Source of the DNA: Alkalihalobacillus sp. BA299
GTDB lineage: Bacteria; Bacillota; Bacilli; Bacillales; Bacillaceae_F
Assembly: GCF_017745675.1 (NCBI RefSeq)
Contig: NZ_JAFLJM010000018.1
Coordinates: forward strand, 43,018 to 107,017
Direction: 5' to 3'
DNA length: 64,000 nucleotides
In this document: one piece after another, positions 25,551 to 33,659 of the stretch
Layout of the letters: every line of letters starts with the position of its first letter
Numbering within the stretch: the first letter of the stretch is position 1
The notes under the pieces: model-generated
Seen by the model: the letters and a program-made list of their open reading frames with translations, nothing else
Told to the model about the DNA's origin: nothing
The model's database searches: none
Position numbers and translations under genes: made by a program

Positions 25551-26420
25551 ATGAAAACCATTTATTTAAGTCATTCTGAGTCATTCCATTATCCGTCTTT
25601 CTCACAGGTTATGGCTCTTGGCTTCTTTGATGGCGTCCATTTAGGTCATCAATGTGTCATCCAAACAGCAATAGAGAAGGCCCGTGAATATAACAAAAAA
25701 GTTTCGGTAATGACATTTGATGTTCATCCATCAGTAGTTTTAGGGCGATCAAACCAACGTACGTCGTTCATCACTCCATTGAAAGAAAAAGAGGAAGCTA
25801 TCCGCCAGTTAGGCGTTGATTTTTTCTATATTCTAGAATTTGACCGAAATCTTGCTCAATTATCACCAGAAGATTTTGTGCATGACTTTTTACTAAAGTT
25901 AGGCGTTGATCATGTAGTAGCAGGATTCGATTATACTTATGGACATTATGGCAAAGGGACAATGGCAACGATCCGTCAACACTCTAGAGGAAAATTACGA
26001 GTAACGACGGTTAAGAAAGTTGAAAAACAGAAAGAAAAAATCAGTTCTACCCTTATTCGAGACTTAATTTCCAATGGTTACATGGCTAAAGTAACTTCTT
26101 ATTTGGGGCGTTATTATAAAACAACAGCAATCATCGAACAACAGATTATCCATTTTCGTAGTTCACGTCCACGGACGTATATCATACGAAATATGCATGC
26201 GTATCTTCTCCCAAATCAAGGGGTGTATGAGGTGAAAATAAAAGTTGGTAAAACGTGGCATCGTGGTCTTTGCCGTATATCAAATCACTCTATATCTAGT
26301 GACCCAACTCTATTGATTGAGTTCTACGATGAACGAATTAAATTGAATCAAAATAAGATTACTATTCAATGGCTTTATGGAATACGAGAAATTAGGAAAT
26401 TAAATGTAGCTACAAACTAA
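25551..26420 (+). CDS. FAD synthetase-like protein (RibF family, degenerate flavokinase part)
   Basis: 289 residues. The N half is the nucleotidyltransferase of bifunctional RibF: MALGFFDGVHLGHQ, MTFDVHP, VVAGFDYTYGHYGKGT and KISSTLIRDLI are all present, so adenylylation of FMN to FAD is credible. The C half should carry the riboflavin-kinase PTAN motif, but it is absent (YLGRYYKTTAIIEQQ instead), so kinase activity looks lost. ATG 25551 follows AGGGGTG. A second RibF presumably exists elsewhere as the housekeeping enzyme. Here it lies among genes for several flavoproteins and could raise FAD supply. Confidence 0.78.
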   Translation: MKTIYLSHSESFHYPSFSQVMALGFFDGVHLGHQCVIQTAIEKAREYNKKVSVMTFDVHPSVVLGRSNQRTSFITPLKEKEEAIRQLGVDFFYILEFDRNLAQLSPEDFVHDFLLKLGVDHVVAGFDYTYGHYGKGTMATIRQHSRGKLRVTTVKKVEKQKEKISSTLIRDLISNGYMAKVTSYLGRYYKTTAIIEQQIIHFRSSRPRTYIIRNMHAYLLPNQGVYEVKIKVGKTWHRGLCRISNHSISSDPTLLIEFYDERIKLNQNKITIQWLYGIREIRKLNVATN

Positions 26421-26456
26421 AGTATGATCTGACTAAAGCTAAAGGAGTGGGTTGAT

Positions 26457-27836
26457 ATGTTTAAAAAAATCGTTTTTCTAATACTTATAAGCTTTTTGGT
26501 AAGCACTGTAGGTTATGCCGCTGAAGAGACAGCAACACAACGTTCATTAGATGCTACTTGGGTAATGACAGCAACTATTATCGTTTTTCTCATGCATGCT
26601 GGATTTGTTGCACTTGAAATTGGATTTACTAGGTCAAAAAATGCCCTTAGTATATTAATGAAAAATGTGCTGACAATTTCAATTTTGCCTATATTATACC
26701 TATTTTTCGGATTTGCACTTATGTATGGAAGTTCAGCTTTTGGATTGATCGGAACTGACGGTTTCTTTCTACTTGGATACGATACAGATTTATCATTTTT
26801 CATCTTCCAAGCCGTTTTTGCAGCCACCTGTGCATCTATTTTATCTGGCGCTGTAGCTGAAAGGATCAAATTATCCAGTTACCTTATCGCTGCAATCGCA
26901 ATGGGAATTTTTATTTACCCGGTGATTGGACACTGGACGTGGGGTGGTGGCTGGTTGGCTGAACTTGGATTTATAGACTTTGCTGGATCCTCGGTTCTCC
27001 ATCTAGCAGCAGCAATTGGTGCCGCTATAATGGCAATGGCTTTAGGTGGTAGAATTGGCAAATATTCGAAAGGGAAAGTAAATGCAATCCCAGCTCATAA
27101 TATTCCTCTTGGCGCTATTGGAGTATTCATTTTGTGGTGGGGCTGGTTTGGGTTTAATGGAGGAAGTGCTTTAGCTGCTGACCCTGACCTTGTCCCATTA
27201 ATTATTACAAATACGTTTATGGCCTCTTGTGCAGGAGTCATCGCAGCAGCCCTTTATTGCATGTACCGTTTTAAACGAATTGATGCGACACTAACTTTAA
27301 ACGGTGCATTAGGCGGTCTCGTCGGTATTACAGCTGGAGCTGATTCGTTTACAATGTTTGGTTCTTTATTTACAGGCTTTATTGCCGGAATCATTTTAGT
27401 AGAGTCCGTACAAATTATTGATCAACGCTTAAAAATTGATGATCCTGTTGGTGCGATTGCTGTTCACGGAGTGTGCGGTGTGTGGGGAACGATGGCCATC
27501 GCTTTTTTCTCTACAGACGTAGGGCTGTTACACGGTGGCGCACTTGCACAAGTATGGATTCAACTGCTAGGTGTCATCATCATTACACTTTGGGTAACGA
27601 TCACTATGGGAGGCCTCGTAATTGCTATGAAAGCATTCGGGTCTATCCGCGTCCCTCGTGAAGTTGAAATTGAAGGCTTAGATATTGCTGAGCACGGAGG
27701 TATGGCGTACAACCTTCATGGAGATATAATGGAACCCACAGGACCTGTACAAATGGATATAAAAGGTTCTTTTAATTTAGCAGATCGCCTCAATTCTTTA
27801 GGAAAAACAGTACCAGGTGAACAAAGACAAACGTAA
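26457..27836 (+). CDS. Ammonium transporter Amt, copy 1
   Basis: 459 residues: a signal-peptide-like first helix (IVFLILISFLVSTVGYAA), then the eleven-helix Amt/MEP/Rh fold. Landmarks are FIYPVIGHWTWGGGWL, VLHLAAAIGA (first pore His), AIPAHNIPLGAIGVFILWWG, DDPVGAIAVHGVCGVWG (second pore His) and the conserved C-terminal REVEIEGLDIAEHGGMAY that PII proteins regulate. It conducts NH4+/NH3 and in many bacteria methylammonium. It follows the RibF-like gene by 36 bp and precedes the IclR regulator. A closely similar Amt ends the block at 39.5 kb. Confidence 0.94.
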   Translation: MFKKIVFLILISFLVSTVGYAAEETATQRSLDATWVMTATIIVFLMHAGFVALEIGFTRSKNALSILMKNVLTISILPILYLFFGFALMYGSSAFGLIGTDGFFLLGYDTDLSFFIFQAVFAATCASILSGAVAERIKLSSYLIAAIAMGIFIYPVIGHWTWGGGWLAELGFIDFAGSSVLHLAAAIGAAIMAMALGGRIGKYSKGKVNAIPAHNIPLGAIGVFILWWGWFGFNGGSALAADPDLVPLIITNTFMASCAGVIAAALYCMYRFKRIDATLTLNGALGGLVGITAGADSFTMFGSLFTGFIAGIILVESVQIIDQRLKIDDPVGAIAVHGVCGVWGTMAIAFFSTDVGLLHGGALAQVWIQLLGVIIITLWVTITMGGLVIAMKAFGSIRVPREVEIEGLDIAEHGGMAYNLHGDIMEPTGPVQMDIKGSFNLADRLNSLGKTVPGEQRQT

Positions 27837-27865
27837 TTAGTGATACATTATTTAACAAATCTCAA

Positions 27866-27878
27866 TCCGAAATTCGGA
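27866..27878. promoter_or_regulatory. Perfect palindrome before iclR, candidate operator
   Basis: TCCGAA-A-TTCGGA, a perfect 13-bp palindrome 76 bp before the IclR-type gene. IclR regulators bind short palindromes and often control their own gene. Supported by position and symmetry only. Confidence 0.45.
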
Positions 27879-27954
27879 AAAATGAGTATTATTAGAAATA
27901 TAAATAACCAAATTAAAGATCGTCTATCACTAACGGTAAAAAGGAGGACAGGTC

Positions 27955-28731
27955 ATGTCAGAGGTAATTCGTAAATCTATTACTCTTTTAATGACGATTA
28001 AGCCAAATGAACAAAAAGAAGAATGGAGTGCGACCGAAATAAGCCGACAACTTAACCTTCCAGTACAAACCGTGCACCGTCTACTAACTAGTTTATCTGA
28101 ATATGGTTTTGTTCTTCAGAATAAAGAAACGAAAAAATTTAAATTAGGTTTAGCTTTAATGGAGCTGGGTTTATCAATTATCAATAATTTATCGGTCCGT
28201 AACATCGCTTTGCCCGTTATGGAAAGGCTAGCTACAAAAACGAAAGAAAGTGTATATTTAACAATCGCAGAAGGAACCGATGGCATTTTTATTGACTGTA
28301 TTGATTCTCCACAATTATTAAAAATTGTAGAACCGATTGGTATGAGAATTCCTTTATGTGTAGGTGCCTCGAAAAAAGTTATATTAGCCAACTTAAATCC
28401 AAAAGAAAGTCAACAAGTTATGCGTGAATTAAGAGATTTGAAGAAAATTGATAATTTCAATCAGTTAGAAACGGACCTTAAAAGAATACGAGAACAGGGC
28501 TTTGCTGTATCATATGGAGAAACAACAGAAGGAACCGTCAGTGTAGCTGCTCCTATTTTTTCATGGGAAGATGAAGTTATTGCCTCGATTAGTGTCGCTG
28601 GTCCTGAAAGCCGCTTTAAAGAAACTCGCTTACGAGAGCTTGTCATGCTCACATACAAAGCAGCACTTGAAATATCAGAAGACTTAGGCTGGATCAACCA
28701 AAGGAAAGGTGCTGTTTCCTACTTAAAATAA
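27955..28731 (+). CDS. IclR family transcriptional regulator
   Basis: 258 residues. Winged helix-turn-helix at about 1-70 (WSATEISRQLNLPVQTVHRLLTSL, KKFKLGLALMELG), then the IclR effector-binding domain with ESVYLTIAEGTDGIFIDCI and the C-terminal TVSVAAPIFSWEDEVIASIS. AGGAGG precedes the ATG. IclR regulators commonly repress catabolic operons and respond to a small carboxylate or aromatic effector. It stands between the Amt and the dimethylamine genes and is the only regulator in the 22-39 kb block, so it is the natural candidate to control it. Confidence 0.9.
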   Translation: MSEVIRKSITLLMTIKPNEQKEEWSATEISRQLNLPVQTVHRLLTSLSEYGFVLQNKETKKFKLGLALMELGLSIINNLSVRNIALPVMERLATKTKESVYLTIAEGTDGIFIDCIDSPQLLKIVEPIGMRIPLCVGASKKVILANLNPKESQQVMRELRDLKKIDNFNQLETDLKRIREQGFAVSYGETTEGTVSVAAPIFSWEDEVIASISVAGPESRFKETRLRELVMLTYKAALEISEDLGWINQRKGAVSYLK

Positions 28732-28761
28732 AACTCTAGGAAAGAATAGTTTTAACGTTTT

Positions 28762-28790
28762 TCACTGGTTTAGTTACCAGTGATTTTTTT
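28762..28790 (+). terminator. Terminator after iclR
   Basis: TCACTGGT (28762-28769) pairs with ACCAGTGA (28776-28783), followed by seven T residues. Confidence 0.9.
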
Positions 28791-29090
28791 ATTTAATAGA
28801 ATAATATCTCCTCTAATCGTAAACTACATCTTCAATCTTCAATGTTGAACCGTACACCTTACAAATAATCCTATCACATTTAATAGGCAAGAGATTATCT
28901 AACGAATTATCTTCAATTTTCCCATTATGTGTGAAAACTAAGTAGGATTTTGATATATGATATGTGATTATAAAACTATCCTTTTATCAAGAAAAAGAGA
29001 TTGTGTAAAAAAATCTAACAATAAGGAGGCAAATTAATTCGCTTAAACTTAATGAAATGACTTTCACCTAAAACAAAGGAGGAAAAGTAC
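28791..29090 (+). promoter_or_regulatory. Leader of the dimethylamine monooxygenase operon
   Basis: About 300 bp, AT-rich, must hold the operon promoter since a terminator precedes it. I see no confident -35/-10 pair and no TnrA or palindromic IclR-like site. An unused AAGGAGG at 29023-29029 has no ATG, GTG or TTG at a suitable distance; a second AAAGGAGG serves the real gene. Confidence 0.35.
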
Positions 29091-30068
29091 ATGAAAAGTA
29101 GTGTTGGTGTATCTAGTAAGCAAAGTCTAATCAAAGCCACACCTTTAATCAATAGGTTCCCATTTCCTTTCAATGAGGATAGTTATCGCTATTCCAATAA
29201 TTCACGATCTCTCGAGCCACCTGTGATCCTTGATATTACACCTGAATATTTTGATGAAATTCATTTGAAACGACAACTATTACAAAACCGACATGACCAT
29301 GCATATCAAGCCTTTTCACATTCACTTGAAGCCCAGTGGGAAATTTTCGAGATGATTATTAATGAAATGGCAACTATATACCCTGATTTTTTTCATTTAA
29401 TCAAAGAAGGCAATAGCTGGACCTTTATAAACCACTTACTCAATGAAAAACAAACCTTTACTTTCGGAGATCATGATAGTTTACCTTATGAACCGTTAGA
29501 TTTTATTGGACGTCACATACAAGAAGACTTAATTTATATCAGCCAGCGAGATGGAGATTTGTACATGGATGCAGGTCAGCTTTGTTTTCCAGCGAACTGG
29601 TCAATTGCTTTTAATCTTGGAATGACCTATACAGAATTTCATTCACCCGTTCCGCAGTTTTCTGACAGTGGGTTAGCGGAAAGAGTAAGGAACTTTCTTA
29701 TGCGAATGGAAGCTGGTAAACCGTGGACAAGATATAATTGGACGCTTACTGTCGAGCCAATCTTAGACACGTTCCCAGAAACGTATGATCAATGGGGGAA
29801 GAAAAAATATAACATCACCCAAGAAAATATCGGTCAGTTAGTACACCTTAGAGTCGAAGACCAACGCCTTTTCAGACTTCCTCGCAGTAATGGAATTTTG
29901 TTTAGTATTCATACACATCTCATTTCACTTGATGAATTAAATGCGAATGACGAGTGGGCCAACCGATTTGATAAAGTGATACAGGACTTACCTGATTACA
30001 TGGCAGATTATAAAGGAATTCTTTCTTATAAAGACGAGATCACGGCTTATTATCAATCGAAAAAATAA
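29091..30068 (+). CDS. Haem-dependent oxidative N-demethylase, alpha-type subunit (DUF3445)
   Basis: 325 residues of the DUF3445/HODM alpha family. In the characterised Pseudomonas complex this subunit carries haem in a PAS-like fold and demethylates dimethylamine to methylamine and formaldehyde. Family landmarks are CFPANWSIAFNLGMTYTEFH near residue 165 with the following HSPVPQF, TRYNWTLTVEP near 215, and the C-terminal block HLRVEDQRLFRLPRSNGILF with FSIHTHLISL. No signal peptide. AAAGGAGGAAAA precedes the ATG. It is first of three closely spaced genes (gaps 17 and 16 bp) that also encode a DmmA-like protein and a flavin/2Fe-2S reductase, which makes the assignment strong. Confidence 0.85.
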   Translation: MKSSVGVSSKQSLIKATPLINRFPFPFNEDSYRYSNNSRSLEPPVILDITPEYFDEIHLKRQLLQNRHDHAYQAFSHSLEAQWEIFEMIINEMATIYPDFFHLIKEGNSWTFINHLLNEKQTFTFGDHDSLPYEPLDFIGRHIQEDLIYISQRDGDLYMDAGQLCFPANWSIAFNLGMTYTEFHSPVPQFSDSGLAERVRNFLMRMEAGKPWTRYNWTLTVEPILDTFPETYDQWGKKKYNITQENIGQLVHLRVEDQRLFRLPRSNGILFSIHTHLISLDELNANDEWANRFDKVIQDLPDYMADYKGILSYKDEITAYYQSKK

Positions 30069-30085
30069 AAGAAGGCGGGAGAAAG

Positions 30086-30883
30086 ATGGCGCATATTCAA
30101 TTTAACATCATTACTATCGCTAAGTTATTTCAAGAAATCATCGGAATAGATATTCAAGTTACGAACACTAATATCGAACAGCTTTACGGAAAGGTGGATC
30201 GATTATATTGTGATCACCAAACATTTAAAGTTGATGCCTCGTTTGTAAACTTAAGACCAGAAATTCAAGAGTTCCGTCTCTTTATAGACGTAAAAAAAGA
30301 CGATGGAAAGATATTTATTGATTACATTTTAAAACACTCTGTTAAACAATTTTCATTTAATACTAAGGCAAGTAAAGGAGTTACTTTACCTGAAAATATG
30401 TCAAAAATCGTATTCTTTTTAGAAAAAGTATCGCTATTAGACAGTTTACCTGTTTTTGATTTAATTGTTACTAAAAATATAAAATGTCATTTAATTATGA
30501 CCAAAACTTCACTACCAGAAGATGCTTTTTATTATATTCAAGCAAAATTACGTGACAAGATCTCACTTAAACGGTCTTTAACTGCGTATCAAATTAACGA
30601 TATATTACGTCAACAACAGATTGGAACGATTGTTTTTATTTTTGGGAGTTGGGCATTTATTGACCGTGTAAAAGCTGCTGCAATGGAACAAGGCTTTTCA
30701 ACAAATGAAATGTTTTATGAAGGAAACGGAAAAAAACTTGATACCGTATTTTGTGTAAAATGTTATAGAAAAATGAAATTACACAATAGTGAACAAACAT
30801 GTGTACATTGCCACACTAAGTTGGTAGTTTCTAATCACTTCTCAAAAAGATTAGATGCTTACCTTGGATATATAGATTTATAA
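30086..30883 (+). CDS. dmmA: Dimethylamine monooxygenase subunit DmmA-like
   Basis: 265 residues. The N-terminal 150 are of unknown fold. A Rossmann-like segment follows (GTIVFIFGSWAFIDRVKAAA), and the C terminus carries four cysteines as CVKCYRKMK...CVHCHTKL, then VVSNHFSKRLDAYLGYID. The C-terminal CXXC pair plus SxHFSxRLxAY ending is what I know from DmmA-family proteins. The cysteines probably bind zinc or iron. It is the middle gene between the haem subunit and the reductase and presumably helps pass electrons or assemble the complex. AGGCGGGAG precedes the ATG. Confidence 0.78.
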   Translation: MAHIQFNIITIAKLFQEIIGIDIQVTNTNIEQLYGKVDRLYCDHQTFKVDASFVNLRPEIQEFRLFIDVKKDDGKIFIDYILKHSVKQFSFNTKASKGVTLPENMSKIVFFLEKVSLLDSLPVFDLIVTKNIKCHLIMTKTSLPEDAFYYIQAKLRDKISLKRSLTAYQINDILRQQQIGTIVFIFGSWAFIDRVKAAAMEQGFSTNEMFYEGNGKKLDTVFCVKCYRKMKLHNSEQTCVHCHTKLVVSNHFSKRLDAYLGYIDL

Positions 30884-30899
30884 GTTAGGAGGTTTATAA

Positions 30900-31856
30900 A
30901 TGGAGGTGAACACCCTCAATGTCGCCATTGATGAAATCAAACAAATCACTCCTGTTGTAAAAAGCTTTTCATTCGCTTCGCTTGATGGACTTCCATTACC
31001 AAAATTTAGTGGAGGATCACATATTACAACCTATGTACAAAATGAAAAGGATACGTATGTTAGACACTATTCTCTCATTAATTCCCCCGATAAGACAGGC
31101 CGATACCACATTGCGATTCGGCGAAATGATCAATCAAAAGGTGGATCGATGTATTGGCACGATCAAATGAAAATTGGTGACGAATTGCAAATTAGCTATC
31201 CAAAAAATCATTTTATGTTAAGTTTTTCTGCTAAACATCATGTTTTTTTTGCAGCGGGGATTGGAATTACTCCTTTTTTATCAATGATGTCGGACTTGAA
31301 GTCGAAGAGAAAGTCATTCGAATTACATTACGCCGCACCTTCAAAAGAGCTCTGTGCCTTTTATGAATATCTCAATCTACATTTTCTAGAAGAAACGAAA
31401 TTCTATTTTTCTAAACATAATCAACGTTTAAATACTCAGTTCATGAAGTTTCAACAGGTCGGTACTCATGTTTATTTTTGCGGACCAGAACGGTTTATTC
31501 AACAGTTTGCTAACGATGCTAGACGGTACGGATATCCTGAACACAATATACACTATGAATTATTCTCAGAGCCTGATTTCGGGCCTAAACATTCATTCCG
31601 CGTTACATTAAACAAAAGTAAGAAAGAGCTTATCGTTCCTGAAGAAAAGAGTTTGCTAGATACTCTTTTAGATAACGGAATTAAAGCCCCTTACTCTTGT
31701 AGGATTGGAGGATGCGGTAGCTGTCTCTTAAACGTCGTTCGTGGAGAAATTGATCACCGCGATCTATTTTTAACAAAGAACGAAAAGAAAGAGCAAAATG
31801 TCATATTATCTTGCGTTTCGAGGGGAAAATCGAATGATCTTGTCTTGGACTTATAA
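30900..31856 (+). CDS. PDR/VanB-type reductase of the dimethylamine monooxygenase (flavin, NAD(P)H, 2Fe-2S)
   Basis: 318 residues in the phthalate dioxygenase reductase order. A flavin domain (about 1-100, YVRHYSLINSPDKTG as the FMN-binding RxYS motif) is followed by an NAD(P)H domain (about 110-220, FFAAGIGITPFLSMM and VYFCGPERFI) and a C-terminal plant-type ferredoxin. The ferredoxin cysteines are visible: CRIGGCGSC near residue 265 and a fourth in ILSCVSRG. It carries electrons from NAD(P)H to the haem subunit encoded two genes upstream. Its start is 16 bp after dmmA with GTTAGGAGG. Confidence 0.88.
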   Translation: MEVNTLNVAIDEIKQITPVVKSFSFASLDGLPLPKFSGGSHITTYVQNEKDTYVRHYSLINSPDKTGRYHIAIRRNDQSKGGSMYWHDQMKIGDELQISYPKNHFMLSFSAKHHVFFAAGIGITPFLSMMSDLKSKRKSFELHYAAPSKELCAFYEYLNLHFLEETKFYFSKHNQRLNTQFMKFQQVGTHVYFCGPERFIQQFANDARRYGYPEHNIHYELFSEPDFGPKHSFRVTLNKSKKELIVPEEKSLLDTLLDNGIKAPYSCRIGGCGSCLLNVVRGEIDHRDLFLTKNEKKEQNVILSCVSRGKSNDLVLDL

Positions 31857-31866
31857 ATGAGTTCAT

Positions 31867-31898
31867 AAAGCCGCCGTATACCTATTAACGGCGGCTTT
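31867..31898 (+). terminator. Terminator after the dimethylamine monooxygenase operon
   Basis: Perfect 11-bp stem AAAGCCGCCGT / ACGGCGGCTTT (31867-31877 / 31888-31898). The trailing sequence is AACCTTTT, so termination may be partial. Confidence 0.75.
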
Positions 31899-32067
31899 AA
31901 CCTTTTAAAGCTGACGTAACAAAACAAATGGAATCGAAATATATCCAATATATATGTTAGTTTACTTAACAAATTATTGTTAGTTTTCTCAACATATGGG
32001 AGAGTCGCCTTTTTTATGAGAAAAAATTATGCGAATATTAAGACAACAAAGATAAGGAGGTATTGTT

Positions 32068-32964
32068 ATGTGTGGGATAGGTGGAATTATTTATAAAAAT
32101 GACATTCACAAAAAGAAAACAGGAGAGGTCATCCTCAAGATGTTAGATAGTTTATACAGAAGGGGTCCAGATTCAACTGGAGTAGCATTACTTCATCCAA
32201 AGGAAGAAAACAAATTGTATGTTGACATAAATTACGAAAAGCCTGGAAACGGTCAAAAGATCATCGCCTATTTAGAAGAAGTAGCTGAAATCGAGAAGGT
32301 CACAGACCACAAAAATTACATTCGTGCAAAAATTAAATATGAAGGCAATGAAACGATTTTAGTAGCTTCTATTAATCAAATTGACAAAGATGTTTCTGTT
32401 GCTAACATCGGTGAGCATATTGAAGTTTTAAAGCACTTAGGAGGGGCTGGACATTTAGAAACAGAGTTTCAACTCTCAACGTACGATGGACAACTAGCCA
32501 TAGGACATACGAGAATGGCGACTGAGAGTAAAGTAGATATATCCCATTCTCAACCTCTTTGTTCTCATGCAGGCAAAGATATTACGATCATCCATAACGG
32601 TCACGTAACGAACTATATTAAGTTGAGAAGCTACTTCGAGAAAAAAGGGTATTTATTCAATACTGGCAATGACTCTGAAGTAATTGCAGTTTATCTCGTA
32701 GATAAAATGAATTACGGCCTAACTTTAAAAGAAGCAATGGAGACTTCTCTACAAGAATTAGATGGGTCGTTCAGTTACATTGCTGTAACCCCCGAAGCCG
32801 TAGGACTTGCCAAGGAACCGTTTGGGATGAAGCCCATGGTTATCACTGAAACGGATGATTTTATTGCATTTGCATCAGAAAGTTTAGCCATTACAAGTGG
32901 ATTAGAAGAAGATTTAAATGTATGGGAACCAGGTGCAGAGGAGGTCCTATTATGGAATCTATAA
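32068..32964 (+). CDS. mgsA: N-methylglutamate synthase subunit A (class II glutamine amidotransferase)
   Basis: 298 residues. Cys2 right after Met is the N-terminal nucleophile (MCGIGGIIY), followed by RRGPDSTGVA, GHTRMATES and IIHNGHVTNYIKLR, all class II amidotransferase landmarks of the GltB/PurF type. In the NMG pathway the three Mgs subunits use gamma-glutamylmethylamide and 2-oxoglutarate to make N-methylglutamate and glutamate. Without context this protein would be called GlxB. The neighbours mgsB, mgsC and gmaS make MgsA the better name. AAGGAGG precedes the ATG, and the 3' end overlaps mgsB by 13 bp. Confidence 0.87.
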   Translation: MCGIGGIIYKNDIHKKKTGEVILKMLDSLYRRGPDSTGVALLHPKEENKLYVDINYEKPGNGQKIIAYLEEVAEIEKVTDHKNYIRAKIKYEGNETILVASINQIDKDVSVANIGEHIEVLKHLGGAGHLETEFQLSTYDGQLAIGHTRMATESKVDISHSQPLCSHAGKDITIIHNGHVTNYIKLRSYFEKKGYLFNTGNDSEVIAVYLVDKMNYGLTLKEAMETSLQELDGSFSYIAVTPEAVGLAKEPFGMKPMVITETDDFIAFASESLAITSGLEEDLNVWEPGAEEVLLWNL

Positions 32965-33659
32965 AAACAAATATGGTCATTGATTGCGCTGAAACACCTC
33001 TTACGCTCTTAAATCAGACAATCCGTAAAGCAGCAGATGAAAAAATAGAGAAAGTAACGATCAACAACCCAAAAGCAAAACATAATCTCGGTGTTCGAAT
33101 CACACGACCTATTCATATTGAATATAACGGCGACGTTGGCTATTACGCCTTGAGCCTTTGCGATCATATCACTGCAAAGGTAAATGGAAATGCAGGCTGG
33201 GCCATTGGTGAAAATTTAATGAGTGGTGAAATTATCGTTGAAGGGAACACTGCCTCTGCCTGTGCAGCATCGATGCGTGGAGGAACAATTGTCGTTAAAG
33301 GAAGTGTAGGAGCTCGTGCTGGTATTGGATTAAAAGGAGGAACGCTCATTGTCGGTGGAGGCGTCGGGTATATGACTGGGTTTATGATGCAAAAAGGAAC
33401 GATGATTATTTGTGGAGATGCTGGAAAGGCCCTGGGAGACTCGATGTATGACGGGGTGATCTATGTCGGTGGTGAAATTGCAGAGCTTGGTAATGGAACG
33501 GAAATCGTTGAGTTACCTCCACAAGAATATGAATCGATTAAACAGACGCTCGACTCTTATGGAATTACCTCACCACCTTCATTCAAGAAAATTGTTTGTA
33601 ATGGCATGCTTCATAATTTTAATAAAAAGGAGTTTGGCGTATGGAAAGAAATCTTATAA
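32952..33659 (+). CDS. mgsB: N-methylglutamate synthase subunit B (GXGXG domain)
   Basis: 235 residues. This is the beta-helix GXGXG domain that forms the C-terminal part of large glutamate synthase, here as a free subunit: AGWAIGENLMSGEIIVEGN, GGTIVVKGSVGARAGIGLKG and GDAGKALGDSMYDGVIYVGG show the repeating glycine pattern. It is structural, bridging the amidotransferase and FMN subunits. ATG 32952 has GAGGAGG upstream; a reading from 32922 would start inside mgsA without a site. It overlaps mgsA by 13 bp and mgsC by 19 bp, so the three are translationally coupled. Confidence 0.87.
   Translation: MESIKTNMVIDCAETPLTLLNQTIRKAADEKIEKVTINNPKAKHNLGVRITRPIHIEYNGDVGYYALSLCDHITAKVNGNAGWAIGENLMSGEIIVEGNTASACAASMRGGTIVVKGSVGARAGIGLKGGTLIVGGGVGYMTGFMMQKGTMIICGDAGKALGDSMYDGVIYVGGEIAELGNGTEIVELPPQEYESIKQTLDSYGITSPPSFKKIVCNGMLHNFNKKEFGVWKEIL

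Noticed and set aside
29023..29050. Leader peptide behind AAGGAGG upstream of the demethylase operon
   Set aside because: No usual start codon at a suitable distance; the next ATG is followed by a stop after one codon.
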